A stretch of DNA of 64,000 bases from Nevskiaceae bacterium. GTDB lineage: Bacteria > Pseudomonadota > Gammaproteobacteria > Nevskiales > Nevskiaceae. Below are positions 35,666-43,023 of this stretch, piece after piece. Within the stretch, counting starts at the first letter, position 1, and each line of letters opens with the position of its first letter. Under the pieces are notes generated by a model. That model was not told the DNA's origin. It ran no database searches and was given only the letters and a program-made list of their open reading frames with translations. The stretch is from positions 1 through 64,000 of the forward strand of contig SCVA01000001.1 in the NCBI GenBank assembly GCA_004297005.1. Reading direction: 5' to 3'. The translations under genes were made by a program, and so were the position numbers.

Positions 35666-36820
35666 TCAGAAACGGCGGGTGAGGCCGAATTCGAGAGAGA
35701 CATAGCGGAACGGCTCCAGGCCTGGCGAGCCGTCGCCGGTGAGGCGCCACTCGGAGCGCTGCTGGTAGTACTCGGCCTTGAAGTCGGTGCTCCACTCGGG
35801 ACTGATCCTCCATTCCAGCTTGCCGGCCACCGCCAGGGCGCCAAACGCCGAGAGCCGCTGGTCCAGCGAGGAATAGGCGCCTTCCGGAATATTTGGGAAG
35901 GGCCCCGAGGCCGGCGGGTCGATGTAGAAGTCTGCCGAACTTTGCGTGTAATAGCGCAGTGCCGGGGTGAGGCTGAAGTGGCGGCCGAGCGGCTGCACCC
36001 ATTCCATCCCCAGCGTGTGGGCGGCAATGCCGTAGCTGTCGTTGTAGTAGCGATAGCTCAGCCGCAGCGTGGCGTCGGCGGCGACCACATGATGGTTCCA
36101 GCGCAGCAGGGCGGTGCTCTGCTTGCGCTCGCGCGGCCGGTTGTCGAACAACTTGTAGGGGTCGCTGAAGTAGCCCCGGCCGCTGCTGTAGGCGAGCTGC
36201 AACTGCACCAGGTCGAAGGCGGTGAGCGCGCGGGTGACGCCGACGATGCCTTGCACGCTGTTCTTGGTCTCGTCATCGACCAGATCATTGGTGGGGTTGA
36301 TCGAGTCGCGGGCGGCACCGACGCCGAGGTTGACGGTGGTGTTGTTGTCGTCGCTGGAGAAGCGCGCATCCAGGGCGGCGGCATTGGAGATGTAGTCGTG
36401 CTCCTGCGAGCGGCTGAGCGAGACGCTGTAGGCGCTGCGCTCGCGGTAATAGGTCAGCTTGGCATCGCCAGCGGTGCGCAGATCGTCCATGTGCGAGGCG
36501 CCGGAGACGGTGCTGTAGTAGCGCGGCGAGGCGCCGGAAACCGAGTCCACCACCGCCGAGCCTTCCAGCGACCAGTGCTCGCCCATCGGCAGCAGGCCGT
36601 AGACCTAGGGTGCGTTCACGGTGATGCGGTCGAGGCCCGGCTGGGAGTCCTGGTAGTAGAGCTGCTTGTAGGCAAGCACCGCCTGCTCCGGCGCGTTTTC
36701 CGCCGCAGCTTCCGTGGGTAGCAGGCCGGGCAGGGCCAGCGCGGCGAGCAGCACGCTGCCCAGGCGCTCACCGCCCTGGCGTGCGTTCGCGCGGCGGCGT
36801 CGTGATTTAGTTGCAGCCAC
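35666..36820 (-). pseudogene. DUF3570 outer-membrane protein gene with in-frame amber codon
   Basis: Two collinear, same-frame segments encode one DUF3570 protein: residues 1-71 (basic start, signal peptide ending near T-E-A-A-A-E-N-A, then Y-Q-D-S-Q-P-G-L-D-R-I) and 306 residues from M-G-E-H-W-S. They are separated only by a TAG at 36605-36607 and six sense codons. The family is continuous here (D-R-I-x-V-x-x-P through W-S-L-E-G-S). The mature part is a beta-barrel-like protein ending in aromatic Arg-Phe. It contains D-S-V-S-G-A-S, matching ApbE flavinylation sites. It could be a true pseudogene, a sequencing error, readthrough, or downstream restart. Confidence 0.75.
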
Positions 36821-37028
36821 AGCCGCCTCCTCCCACGCCGGAGCCGCCGGAAGCGGCCTCCTTGCTGGCGCGGATGTGCTCGTCGAAGCGCTGCTCCAGG
36901 TTGTCGCCGCCCATGCTCATCTCCGGACGGGCGAGAGTGCCTTTCTCCCAGGGCATCGGCGGGTCCAGCGCACAGCCGCTCAGCGCCAGCACCGCGAGCA
37001 GGGCGGCCAGGCCGTGGCGGCGGCTCAC
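36807..37028 (-). CDS. DUF4266 small lipoprotein with Gly/Cys tail
   Basis: A 73-residue lipoprotein. The signal ends A-L-S-G-C. The conserved P-W-E-K-G-x-L-A-R motif and an M-x-x-G-G-D turn identify DUF4266. The C-terminus is Gly-rich and ends G-G-G-G-C-G-C-N, adding two Cys beyond the lipobox. The GTG start overlaps the thioredoxin gene stop (GTGA), and its end overlaps the DUF3570 gene by 14 bases. It is thus tightly coupled on both sides. Function is unknown; the two cysteines could bind metal, carry a modification or form a disulfide. Confidence 0.85.
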   Translation of the reverse strand: MSRRHGLAALLAVLALSGCALDPPMPWEKGTLARPEMSMGGDNLEQRFDEHIRASKEAASGGSGVGGGGCGCN

Positions 37029-37561
37029 GGCTGTTTGCCCTTGCCGTTGGCGGCCACGGCGGCGGCCAGCTGCGCTTGCAGGTCTTCGCGGTCGCTGTCC
37101 TTGAAGCTCTGGTGCACCAACAGCACCTTGCCGTCAGGGCCGATCAGGAACGAGGTCGGCATGCCCTTGATCTGGTAGGCGCTGGGAGTCGCGCCCTTGC
37201 TGTCGAGGGCGATGCTGAAGCCCAGGTTGGGGAACTGCGCGAGGAAGGCTTCGGCATCGCTGCTCTTGCCGTCGACGTTCACCGCCAGCACCCGCAGGCC
37301 CTGGGCGCCGTAACGCGCCTGCATGTCCTTCATCCAGGGAAAGCTCTGCCGGCAGGGGCCGCACCAGGAGGCCCAGAAGTCGAGATAGACAACCTGCCCC
37401 TGATAGTCGGCAAGGCTGACGGTGCCGCCTCCGACCTTGGGCAGGGTGAAGGTCGGAGCTGTTTCTCCCGGCTTAACCGCCAGGGCCGGCGCGGCGAGGC
37501 CAAGAGCAAGACTGGCGATGGCCAGACCGCGCAGCAAGGGTTTGCGAATCGAGTGGGACAT
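37025..37561 (-). CDS. TlpA/ResA-like periplasmic thioredoxin
   Basis: A 178-residue exported redoxin. The signal peptide (M-S-H-S-I-R-K-P through A-P-A-L-A) precedes a thioredoxin fold with W-A-S-W-C-G-P-C-R and the cis-Pro region K-G-M-P-T-S-F. It would reduce disulfides or deliver electrons in the periplasm, and DsbD, downstream, could recharge it. It is the first gene of the thioredoxin, DUF4266, DUF3570, apbE, dsbD run, with overlapping or closely spaced ends throughout. Confidence 0.92.
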   Translation of the reverse strand: MSHSIRKPLLRGLAIASLALGLAAPALAVKPGETAPTFTLPKVGGGTVSLADYQGQVVYLDFWASWCGPCRQSFPWMKDMQARYGAQGLRVLAVNVDGKSSDAEAFLAQFPNLGFSIALDSKGATPSAYQIKGMPTSFLIGPDGKVLLVHQSFKDSDREDLQAQLAAAVAANGKGKQP

Positions 37562-37592
37562 GGTTGGCTTCCTGGGCATGCGGAACAGAGGG

Positions 37593-40367
37593 TCAGGACG
37601 GCTGGCGACGGCGGTACGCGAGCACCGCCAGGGCGATCAGCAACATCAGCAGCCAGATCGGATCTCCGGGCTGGTCGGGTGGGCCGATCGAGCAGCCGCC
37701 GGCGCCGGCGTTGCTTAGCGGCGCCCCCTTCACGCTGGCGCTGCTCTTCGCCGGATTGGCGTCGCTGTAGACATCGACGCTGCCACTCACCGGCTGGTCA
37801 GCCAGCGCCGCCACCATCACCGTGCAGGACTGCGCGGGATTCAGATCGAAAGGCGGCGGCGGGCAGGTGCCGCCAGAGGGCGAGCTGGAGTTCAGCGCCT
37901 GCAAGCCGGCCGTCGCGGTGACGGCGGCGATGTGCAGCACTGCGCCGCCGTCATTGCTGAGCACCAGGGCTTCAGGCTGCATCGGCTGGTTGGGCGCATT
38001 GCTGGTCAGGGTGATGTAGCTGGGGTTGAGGCTCAGCAGGGCATTGCCGCTGCCGACCCCATTGCCCGACAGCGACAGTGCCGGCGGTGTGCCCGCATCG
38101 GCAACGACATTGAGGCTGGCGCTACGGGCGCCGACGCTGCTGGGGACGAATGCGAAGCTCAGTGTGCAGTTCGCGCCCGGCGCGAGGCTCTGACCGGCGC
38201 TGCAACTGGTGCCGGCGGCATCCGGGCTGAAGTCGGCGCTGTTGGCGCCGGCGAGCTGGATCTGCTGAATCACCACGCTAGCGCTGCCGGTGTTGGACAG
38301 GGTCGCTGCCTGACTGGCCGATGCGCTGCCGACGGCGGTATCCGGATAACTCAGGCCCGCCGATGGCTGCCAGCCGAGCTGACCCGCCGCGGCTACGCCG
38401 GCGCCACTGAGCGCCAGATTGTCCGGAGAGGTGGCGGCGTTCGATTGCAGGGTCAGTGTTCCGCCGAGGCTGCCGCTGCGATCCGGGGTGAAGGCCACCG
38501 TCAGGCTGCAACTGGCGCCTGCCGCCAAGCTGGCCGGGCAGTTGTGGCTGAGCGCATAGGCGGTTGGACTGACTACCGGAGCATTCAGGGTGAGCGTGCT
38601 GGTGCCGCTATTGCTCAGGCTGAGACTGCGACTGGCGCTGCTGCCCAGTGGCACGTTGCCGAAGTCGAGACTGCCAGGGTTCCAAGTCACCGCCGGCTGG
38701 CCGGCCGGCGCGGCGGTGCCGCTGAGACTGACGGTGGCGCTGCTGTTGCTGGCGCTGATGCTCAGAGCGGCACTGCGACTGCCCGAGGACACCGTCGGCG
38801 CGAAGCTCAGGCCCACGGTGCAACTGGCGCCGACCGCCATGCTGGATGTGGTGTTGCAATCGCTGAGCGCGTTGTCGATGGCGAAGTCGCCGGCATTGGT
38901 GCCATTGATGGCGATGCTGCTCAACTGCATCGGCGCCGAACCGCTATTGCTGACGCTGACGGTCTGGCTGGCGCTACGGCTGCCATTGGCCTGTGCGGGA
39001 TAGCTGAGGCTGAGCCTGTTGACTGAAACCTGGCCAGCGGGCGCCGCGGTGCCATTGCCATTGAGGCTGGCGCTAGAAGGGCTGTGGGCGCTGTCGTTGT
39101 GAGTGATGGCCAGGCTGGCGTTGCGGCTGCCGGTGCTGTTCGGAGTGAACACCACTCCGAGAGAGCAGGAGCTGCCGGCGGCGACGCTGGCGCCAGCGCT
39201 GCAACTGCTGCCGGTGGTGATGCGGTATTCCGAGGCGGCGGCGCCACTGATGGTGAGCGCACTGATCGTGAGTGCCGCACTGCCGCTATTGGACAGCGTC
39301 AAGGTTTGTGCGGCGGAGCTGCTGCCTACCGTCTGCGAATAGGAGAGGCTGGTCGGCGAGAGCTGGGCGACGGGCGCCGCTGGCGTGGTGCCGGAACCGG
39401 AGAGCGCCACCGTCAGGGGACTGGCGGAGGCGTTGTGCGCGATGTTGAGCGTGCCGCTGGCGGCCCCGGTGCTCCCGGGTGCGAAGCGCACCGACACCGT
39501 GCAGGAACCGCCGCCGGCCGCCAGGGTGGTGCCAGCGGCGCAGGTGCCGCCGCTGATGCCGAAGGCGCTGTTGGTGATGCTCAGGCTGCTGATCTGCATA
39601 GCCGCAGTGCCGGAATTGCTCACCGTGGCGGTCTGCGCCGCGCTCTGGCTGCCAACATCCACCGAGCCAAAGCTCATCGTGTTGGGGCTGACCGCCGGAT
39701 TGGCCGCCGCCGGTGTCGTTGCGGTGCCGGAGAGGCTGACACTGCTCGGGCTGCCGGTGGCGTTGTGAGCGATGCTCAGGGAGCCGGTCTTGCTGCCCGC
39801 GGTTTGCGGTTTGAAGGCTACGCCGATGGTGCAACTGGAGCCCGCTGCGACGCTACCGCCCGCCGCACAACTGCCGCCCGAGCGAAGAAAGTCGCTGCCG
39901 TTGACGGTGATGCTGCTGATCGAAAGCGGGCCGGAGCCGCTGTTTGACAGGGTGACGGTCTGGGTCGCGCTGGTGGAGCCCGTCGCGGTGGAGGCAAAGT
40001 TCAGCGAGGTCGGCGATACCGCCGCAGTCGGGCTACCGGTGGCATTGGGGTTGGCGATGTAGGCGGCGATGTCGGCAATGTCGGTGGAGGTCAGGACATT
40101 GTTGCGGTAGATGCCCATGCCGCCGGTGTCGTTGTTGATCGCGCTCTGGATCAGGGACGGATTGTTGGCGCCCCGCTGCACCTTGTTGCGGTTGGCCGAA
40201 ACATTGGTCCCGTGACAGGAGGAGTTGGCGCAGGAGGTTCCTCCGGGCGTGTTGTTGTATAGCTGCTTGCCACGTACCGCATCGGCGGCATGCGCAGAGC
40301 CGGCAATCAGAAAGATGGCGGCGAGCAGGCTCCACCGGCGGGTGGTGGTGATGGCTGTACTGGGCAC
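37593..40367 (-). CDS. Cytochrome-c/choice-of-anchor repeat protein with JDVT-CTERM-like tail
   Basis: A 924-residue exported protein. A signal peptide is followed by a small c-type cytochrome domain (about 28-110) whose heme site is C-A-N-S-S-C-H, i.e. C-x4-C-H instead of C-x2-C-H, with M-G-I-Y as possible Met-ligand region. About seven ASPM/HYDIN-type (choice-of-anchor D) beta repeats of about 100 residues follow, each with a conserved S-L-x-F/Y strand and C-x(n)-A-G-x-S-C. The tail is G-G-C-S-I-G-P-P, a hydrophobic segment and R-R-R. The GTG start has GAGGAGA upstream. It is probably anchored at the surface by the neighbouring CPBP protease. Confidence 0.85.
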   Translation of the reverse strand: MPSTAITTTRRWSLLAAIFLIAGSAHAADAVRGKQLYNNTPGGTSCANSSCHGTNVSANRNKVQRGANNPSLIQSAINNDTGGMGIYRNNVLTSTDIADIAAYIANPNATGSPTAAVSPTSLNFASTATGSTSATQTVTLSNSGSGPLSISSITVNGSDFLRSGGSCAAGGSVAAGSSCTIGVAFKPQTAGSKTGSLSIAHNATGSPSSVSLSGTATTPAAANPAVSPNTMSFGSVDVGSQSAAQTATVSNSGTAAMQISSLSITNSAFGISGGTCAAGTTLAAGGGSCTVSVRFAPGSTGAASGTLNIAHNASASPLTVALSGSGTTPAAPVAQLSPTSLSYSQTVGSSSAAQTLTLSNSGSAALTISALTISGAAASEYRITTGSSCSAGASVAAGSSCSLGVVFTPNSTGSRNASLAITHNDSAHSPSSASLNGNGTAAPAGQVSVNRLSLSYPAQANGSRSASQTVSVSNSGSAPMQLSSIAINGTNAGDFAIDNALSDCNTTSSMAVGASCTVGLSFAPTVSSGSRSAALSISASNSSATVSLSGTAAPAGQPAVTWNPGSLDFGNVPLGSSASRSLSLSNSGTSTLTLNAPVVSPTAYALSHNCPASLAAGASCSLTVAFTPDRSGSLGGTLTLQSNAATSPDNLALSGAGVAAAGQLGWQPSAGLSYPDTAVGSASASQAATLSNTGSASVVIQQIQLAGANSADFSPDAAGTSCSAGQSLAPGANCTLSFAFVPSSVGARSASLNVVADAGTPPALSLSGNGVGSGNALLSLNPSYITLTSNAPNQPMQPEALVLSNDGGAVLHIAAVTATAGLQALNSSSPSGGTCPPPPFDLNPAQSCTVMVAALADQPVSGSVDVYSDANPAKSSASVKGAPLSNAGAGGCSIGPPDQPGDPIWLLMLLIALAVLAYRRRQPS

Positions 40368-40537
40368 TTCGGTCTCCTCGGCCCTGGAGGGAGGGCACGG
40401 TTGGAGTCTGCAAGACCGAATATGGACGGAGCCTGTCCGTTAGATTAAATCCTCCCCATCCTCGATTGACGGTACCGGCTGCAGGCGCGGACGGCCGTCG
40501 TTTCCGGCGTCTGTGCGAAGCGTCCGGTGGCTGCGGC

Positions 40538-40897
40538 TCAGTGCAAAGGCCCCAACGCTAGCCAGGGCGCCGCCAGCCACCAGACCAGGTTGAAGCCGGC
40601 GTGCAGGGCGATGCAGGGCCAGAGCTTTCTCCGGCGCTCGTAGAGCCAGCCCAGCAGCAGCGCCGGAGCCAGCGTACCGACCGCCAGCCACAGCGAACGG
40701 GTCCAGGCGTGCGCCGCCGCGAACAGCAGCGCGGTCAACAGATTGGCGGCAGACAGGCCCAGATAACGGGGTAGGCCCGTCGCAGTATCCATCCGGCGCA
40801 GCAGCATCTCCTGCACCCCAGCGCGGAAGATCACCTCCTCCAGCACCGCCGCCAGCAGAAAGACGGCCAGCGACTCCAGGTCCGCAATGGAATTCAT
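40538..40897 (-). CDS. CPBP intramembrane protease, probable JDVT-CTERM sorting enzyme (MrtJ-like)
   Basis: A 119-residue membrane protein with the three glutamic-protease motifs: L-E-E-V-I-F-R (E-E-x-x-x-R), F-A-A-A-H and L-H-A-G-F-N. At this length it has about four membrane segments, short for the superfamily but in keeping with dedicated sorting proteases. The substrate candidate, with a G-G-C hydrophobic tail, is the next gene on the same strand, 170 bases on. A 13-codon ORF overlaps its start. The identity as MrtJ rests on pairing and motifs, not on search results. Confidence 0.75.
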   Translation of the reverse strand: MNSIADLESLAVFLLAAVLEEVIFRAGVQEMLLRRMDTATGLPRYLGLSAANLLTALLFAAAHAWTRSLWLAVGTLAPALLLGWLYERRRKLWPCIALHAGFNLVWWLAAPWLALGPLH

Positions 40898-40935
40898 GCG
40901 GTGTGACTGCCCTTGGCAAAGGCCGGATACTGCAC
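40894..40935 (-). CDS. Candidate 13-residue leader peptide coupled to the CPBP protease gene
   Basis: GTG start with an excellent ribosome site (GAGGAGG, 5 bases before). It encodes V/M-Q-Y-P-A-F-A-K-G-S-H-T-A and stops at a TGA overlapping the protease ATG (ATGA). The protease gene itself has no other good ribosome site, so translation may depend on this peptide. Alternatively the strong site and first codons are the true protease start followed by a frameshift. Confidence 0.45.
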   Translation of the reverse strand: MQYPAFAKGSHTA

Positions 40936-40960
40936 CTTGTCCTCCTCTCGTGAGCGCAAT

Positions 40961-40990
40961 AAAAAAGGGTCAACGAAAAAACGTTGACCC
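40961..40990 (-). terminator. Intrinsic terminator of ssrA
   Basis: On the minus strand, GGGTCAACG, a six-T loop and CGTTGACCC form a perfect 9-bp stem, followed by a T6 run at 40966-40961. It lies 8 bases after the tmRNA CCA end. Confidence 0.92.
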
Positions 40991-40997
40991 CTAAAAT

Positions 40998-41354
40998 TGG
41001 TGGAGGTGGCGGGAATTGAACCCGCGTCCGACGATTCTCCGCCCTTCGCTCTACATGCGTAGCCTAATCATTGGTTTTCGATGCGGGCTGCCGGACAGGC
41101 ACGGAACGCCAACACTTATCCCCTTAGGGTTTTAGCACTTACGCCAAGGGCGGACGTTTGCGCGAGTTGATGAGAGTCGACGGCTGCGTACGGGGCATCA
41201 ACACCACCGAGGCAACCGCTCACCGGGATTAAGCGGCGAGGGCGTAGTTAGCGTCGTTCGCAACTAGCTTGTTTGCAGTAGAGATTAACGAGGACCACTG
41301 CACCTCGGCATGCACGTCAGGTTTCAACATCGCCGTCGAAGCCATGTCACCCCC
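40998..41354 (-). ncRNA. ssrA: Transfer-messenger RNA (tmRNA)
   Basis: The 5' end is GGGGGTGACATGGCTTCGAC, the 3' end is GGGTTCAATTCCCGCC followed by ACCTCCACCA, and the two pair as the tRNA-like domain. The tag reading frame (41261 down to 41229) codes A-N-D-A-N-Y-A-L-A-A then TAA, a 10-residue degradation tag. With SmpB it rescues stalled ribosomes and marks the product for proteolysis. About 357 nt in length. The partner gene smpB is the next gene upstream on the same strand, separated by a tandem-repeat spacer. Confidence 0.97.
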
Positions 41355-41460
41355 GTGTAGCGAAGATGGTAGCACGCGGTCGTGGTTCAAGCCCCCTGGC
41401 TTCACTGTTGAGCCGAGGGTGGCTCCTTGGCGTCAGAGTGGTAAGGGAAGTGAGGGCCGG

Positions 41461-41790
41461 AGCCCTAGGCGTGGTGCCGCATGATCCGGCCTTGTTCGCG
41501 CTGCCAGTAGCGACGCGAGCCACTGACCAGGGGCCCCGCCGGCGGCGGGGATGGGAGGCAGGCGAGTCGGCGCCGGACTGGCGAGGGAAGCATGGGGTCG
41601 GAGCCCTAGGCGGGGTGCCGCATGATCCGGCCTTGTTCGCGCTGCCGGTAGCGACGCGAGCCACTGACCAGGGGCCCCGCCGGCGGCGGGGATGGGAGGC
41701 AGGCGAGTCGGCGCCGGACTGGCGAGGGAAGCTTGGGGTCGGAGCCCTAGGCGTGGTGCCGCATGATCCGGCCCTGCTCGCGCTGCCAGT
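41461..41790. repeat. 141-bp tandem repeat carrying smpB 3'-end copies
   Basis: Units begin at 41461 and 41602 (period 141) and a partial third at 41743 runs into the smpB coding end (homology stops near 41790). Each unit starts AGCCCTAGGCGTGGTGCC or nearly so and includes a copy of the last about 14 codons plus stop of smpB. Only a few substitutions separate the units. The rest of the 392-bp spacer between ssrA and smpB (41355-41746) shows no gene or other signal. Confidence 0.92.
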
Positions 41791-42229
41791 CCCGCTCCTT
41801 GATGGTCTCTCGCTTGTCGTGCTGCTTCTTGCCCTTGGCGAGCCCGACGCTGAGCTTGGCGCGGCCGTGGCTCCAGTGCATGTCCAGCGGAGTCAGGGTG
41901 TAGCCGGCGCGTTCCACCTTGCCGACCAGGGCGCTGAGCTCCTTCTTGTTGAGCAGCAGCTTGCGGGTGCGGGTGGCGTCGGCCAGTACGTGGGTGCAGG
42001 TCTGCTTGAGTGGCGTGATGTGGGCGCCGATCAGCCAGGCCTCGCCGTTCTTGATGATCACGTAGGCCTCGGTGATCTGGGCGCGGCCTTCGCGCAGGCT
42101 TTTCACCTCCCAGCCTTCCAGCATCAGACCGGCTTCGTAGCTGTCTTCGATGAAGTATTCGTAGCGGGCACGCTTGTTGAGGGCGATGGTGCGCTCGGGC
42201 TCCTTGCCTTTCTCTTTGGGTTTGCTCAT
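41747..42229 (-). CDS. smpB: SsrA-binding protein SmpB
   Basis: A 160-residue tmRNA partner that positions the tRNA-like domain in the ribosomal A site. Family landmarks are A-L-N-K-R-A-R-Y-E-Y at the start, G-W-E-V-K-S-L-R, the L-L-L-N-K-K-E region and the C-terminal K-K-Q-H-D-K-R-E-T-I-K-E-R-D-W tail. The last codons are duplicated in the tandem repeat downstream. It is divergent from ratA, with 46 bases between the two starts. Confidence 0.97.
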   Translation of the reverse strand: MSKPKEKGKEPERTIALNKRARYEYFIEDSYEAGLMLEGWEVKSLREGRAQITEAYVIIKNGEAWLIGAHITPLKQTCTHVLADATRTRKLLLNKKELSALVGKVERAGYTLTPLDMHWSHGRAKLSVGLAKGKKQHDKRETIKERDWQREQGRIMRHHA

Positions 42230-42275
42230 ACGAGAATTATAGGTGCACCCCCACCACTCCCAAGATCACGAGCCC

Positions 42276-42725
42276 ATGGCGCGCGTCGAACGCTCCGCTT
42301 TGCTGGCCTTCGAACCGGCGCAGTTGCTCACGCTGGTCGAAGATGTCGAGCGCTATCCCGAGTTCCTGCCCGGCTGTACTTCGGCGTCGGTCGAACGCCG
42401 CGAGGGCGCGCTGGTGCATGCCTGCCTGGGCTTTCGCGTCAGCGGCCTCAGTGACAGTTTCGCCACCGAGAATCACAGCCTGATCGAAGACAGTGGCGCC
42501 TGTGCGCTGCGCATGCGTTTGCTGCGCGGACCGTTTCGCCAGCTCAGTGGCGAGTGGCGCTTCCTGCCGCTGGGCGAAGGCGCCAGCAAGGCCAGCCTGC
42601 GGGTGGAACTGGACTTCGGTCCGCGCGCGCTGGAGAGTTTGTTCGGCAGTCAGATGGAGCGCGCGGTGGCCGGTGTGATCGCCGCCTTCAAGGCGCGCGC
42701 CGAGGCTATTTATGGCCGACGCTGA
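42276..42725 (+). CDS. ratA: RatA-like START/coenzyme Q-binding protein
   Basis: A 149-residue START-fold protein of the COQ10/RatA family: V-E-D-V-E-R-Y-P-E-F-L-P-G-C near the N-terminus, then F-x-V-S-G-L-S-D-S-F, G-P-F-R-Q-L-x-G-E-W-x-F and a C-terminal helix. Relatives bind ubiquinone or affect ribosome association in Escherichia coli. The order smpB divergent from ratA-rnfH is conserved among gammaproteobacteria. Its end overlaps the rnfH start by 14 bases. Confidence 0.92.
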   Translation: MARVERSALLAFEPAQLLTLVEDVERYPEFLPGCTSASVERREGALVHACLGFRVSGLSDSFATENHSLIEDSGACALRMRLLRGPFRQLSGEWRFLPLGEGASKASLRVELDFGPRALESLFGSQMERAVAGVIAAFKARAEAIYGRR

Positions 42726-43023
42726 TCCTGGGCAAATCGGGGTGGAAGTGGTCTACGCGCGGCCCGAGCGTCAGATTCTGGTGGCCCTTCAGGTCCCCGT
42801 TGGGTGCACGGCGGAGGAAGCCGTGGCGCGCTCCGGTCTGCGGCAGCAGTACCCCGAGCTGGCGGTGGAACTGCCTCCCCTGGCGATCTTCGGTCGGCTG
42901 ACGGCCGCCGGCGCACTGCTGCGGGCAGGGGACCGGGTGGAGCTGCTGCGCCCCTTGCTGGCCGATCCCAAGGAGCGGCGGCGCGCGCAGGCACGGGCCG
43001 TGCGCGCGCGCCGCCGACGTTAG
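42712..43023 (+). CDS. rnfH: RnfH/RatB family ubiquitin-like protein
   Basis: A 103-residue beta-grasp protein: I-x-V-E-V-V-Y-A at the start, a G-C-T-A-E-E-A-V helix, G-R-L-T-A-A-G-x-L-L-R-x-G-D-R-V-E-L-L-R-P-L and a basic Arg-rich tail. The role is unknown. It is often placed with ratA. Translation is coupled by overlap with ratA. Its stop codon overlaps that of the convergent multicopper oxidase gene. Confidence 0.9.
   Translation: MADADPGQIGVEVVYARPERQILVALQVPVGCTAEEAVARSGLRQQYPELAVELPPLAIFGRLTAAGALLRAGDRVELLRPLLADPKERRRAQARAVRARRRR

Noticed and set aside
37932-39947. Plus-strand frames opposite the choice-of-anchor protein
   Set aside because: Mirror of the Ser/Gly/Thr repeats; same periodicity as the real gene and no independent start.
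37593-40367. Could the repeats at DNA level be a CRISPR or tandem satellite?
   Set aside because: The roughly 300-base periodicity is protein-domain repetition with diverged codons, not short identical repeats with spacers.
41347-41664. 105-codon frame in the smpB-ssrA spacer
   Set aside because: Made of the 141-bp repeat and part of the tmRNA gene; translates repeated R-V-A-T-G-S blocks with no start signal.
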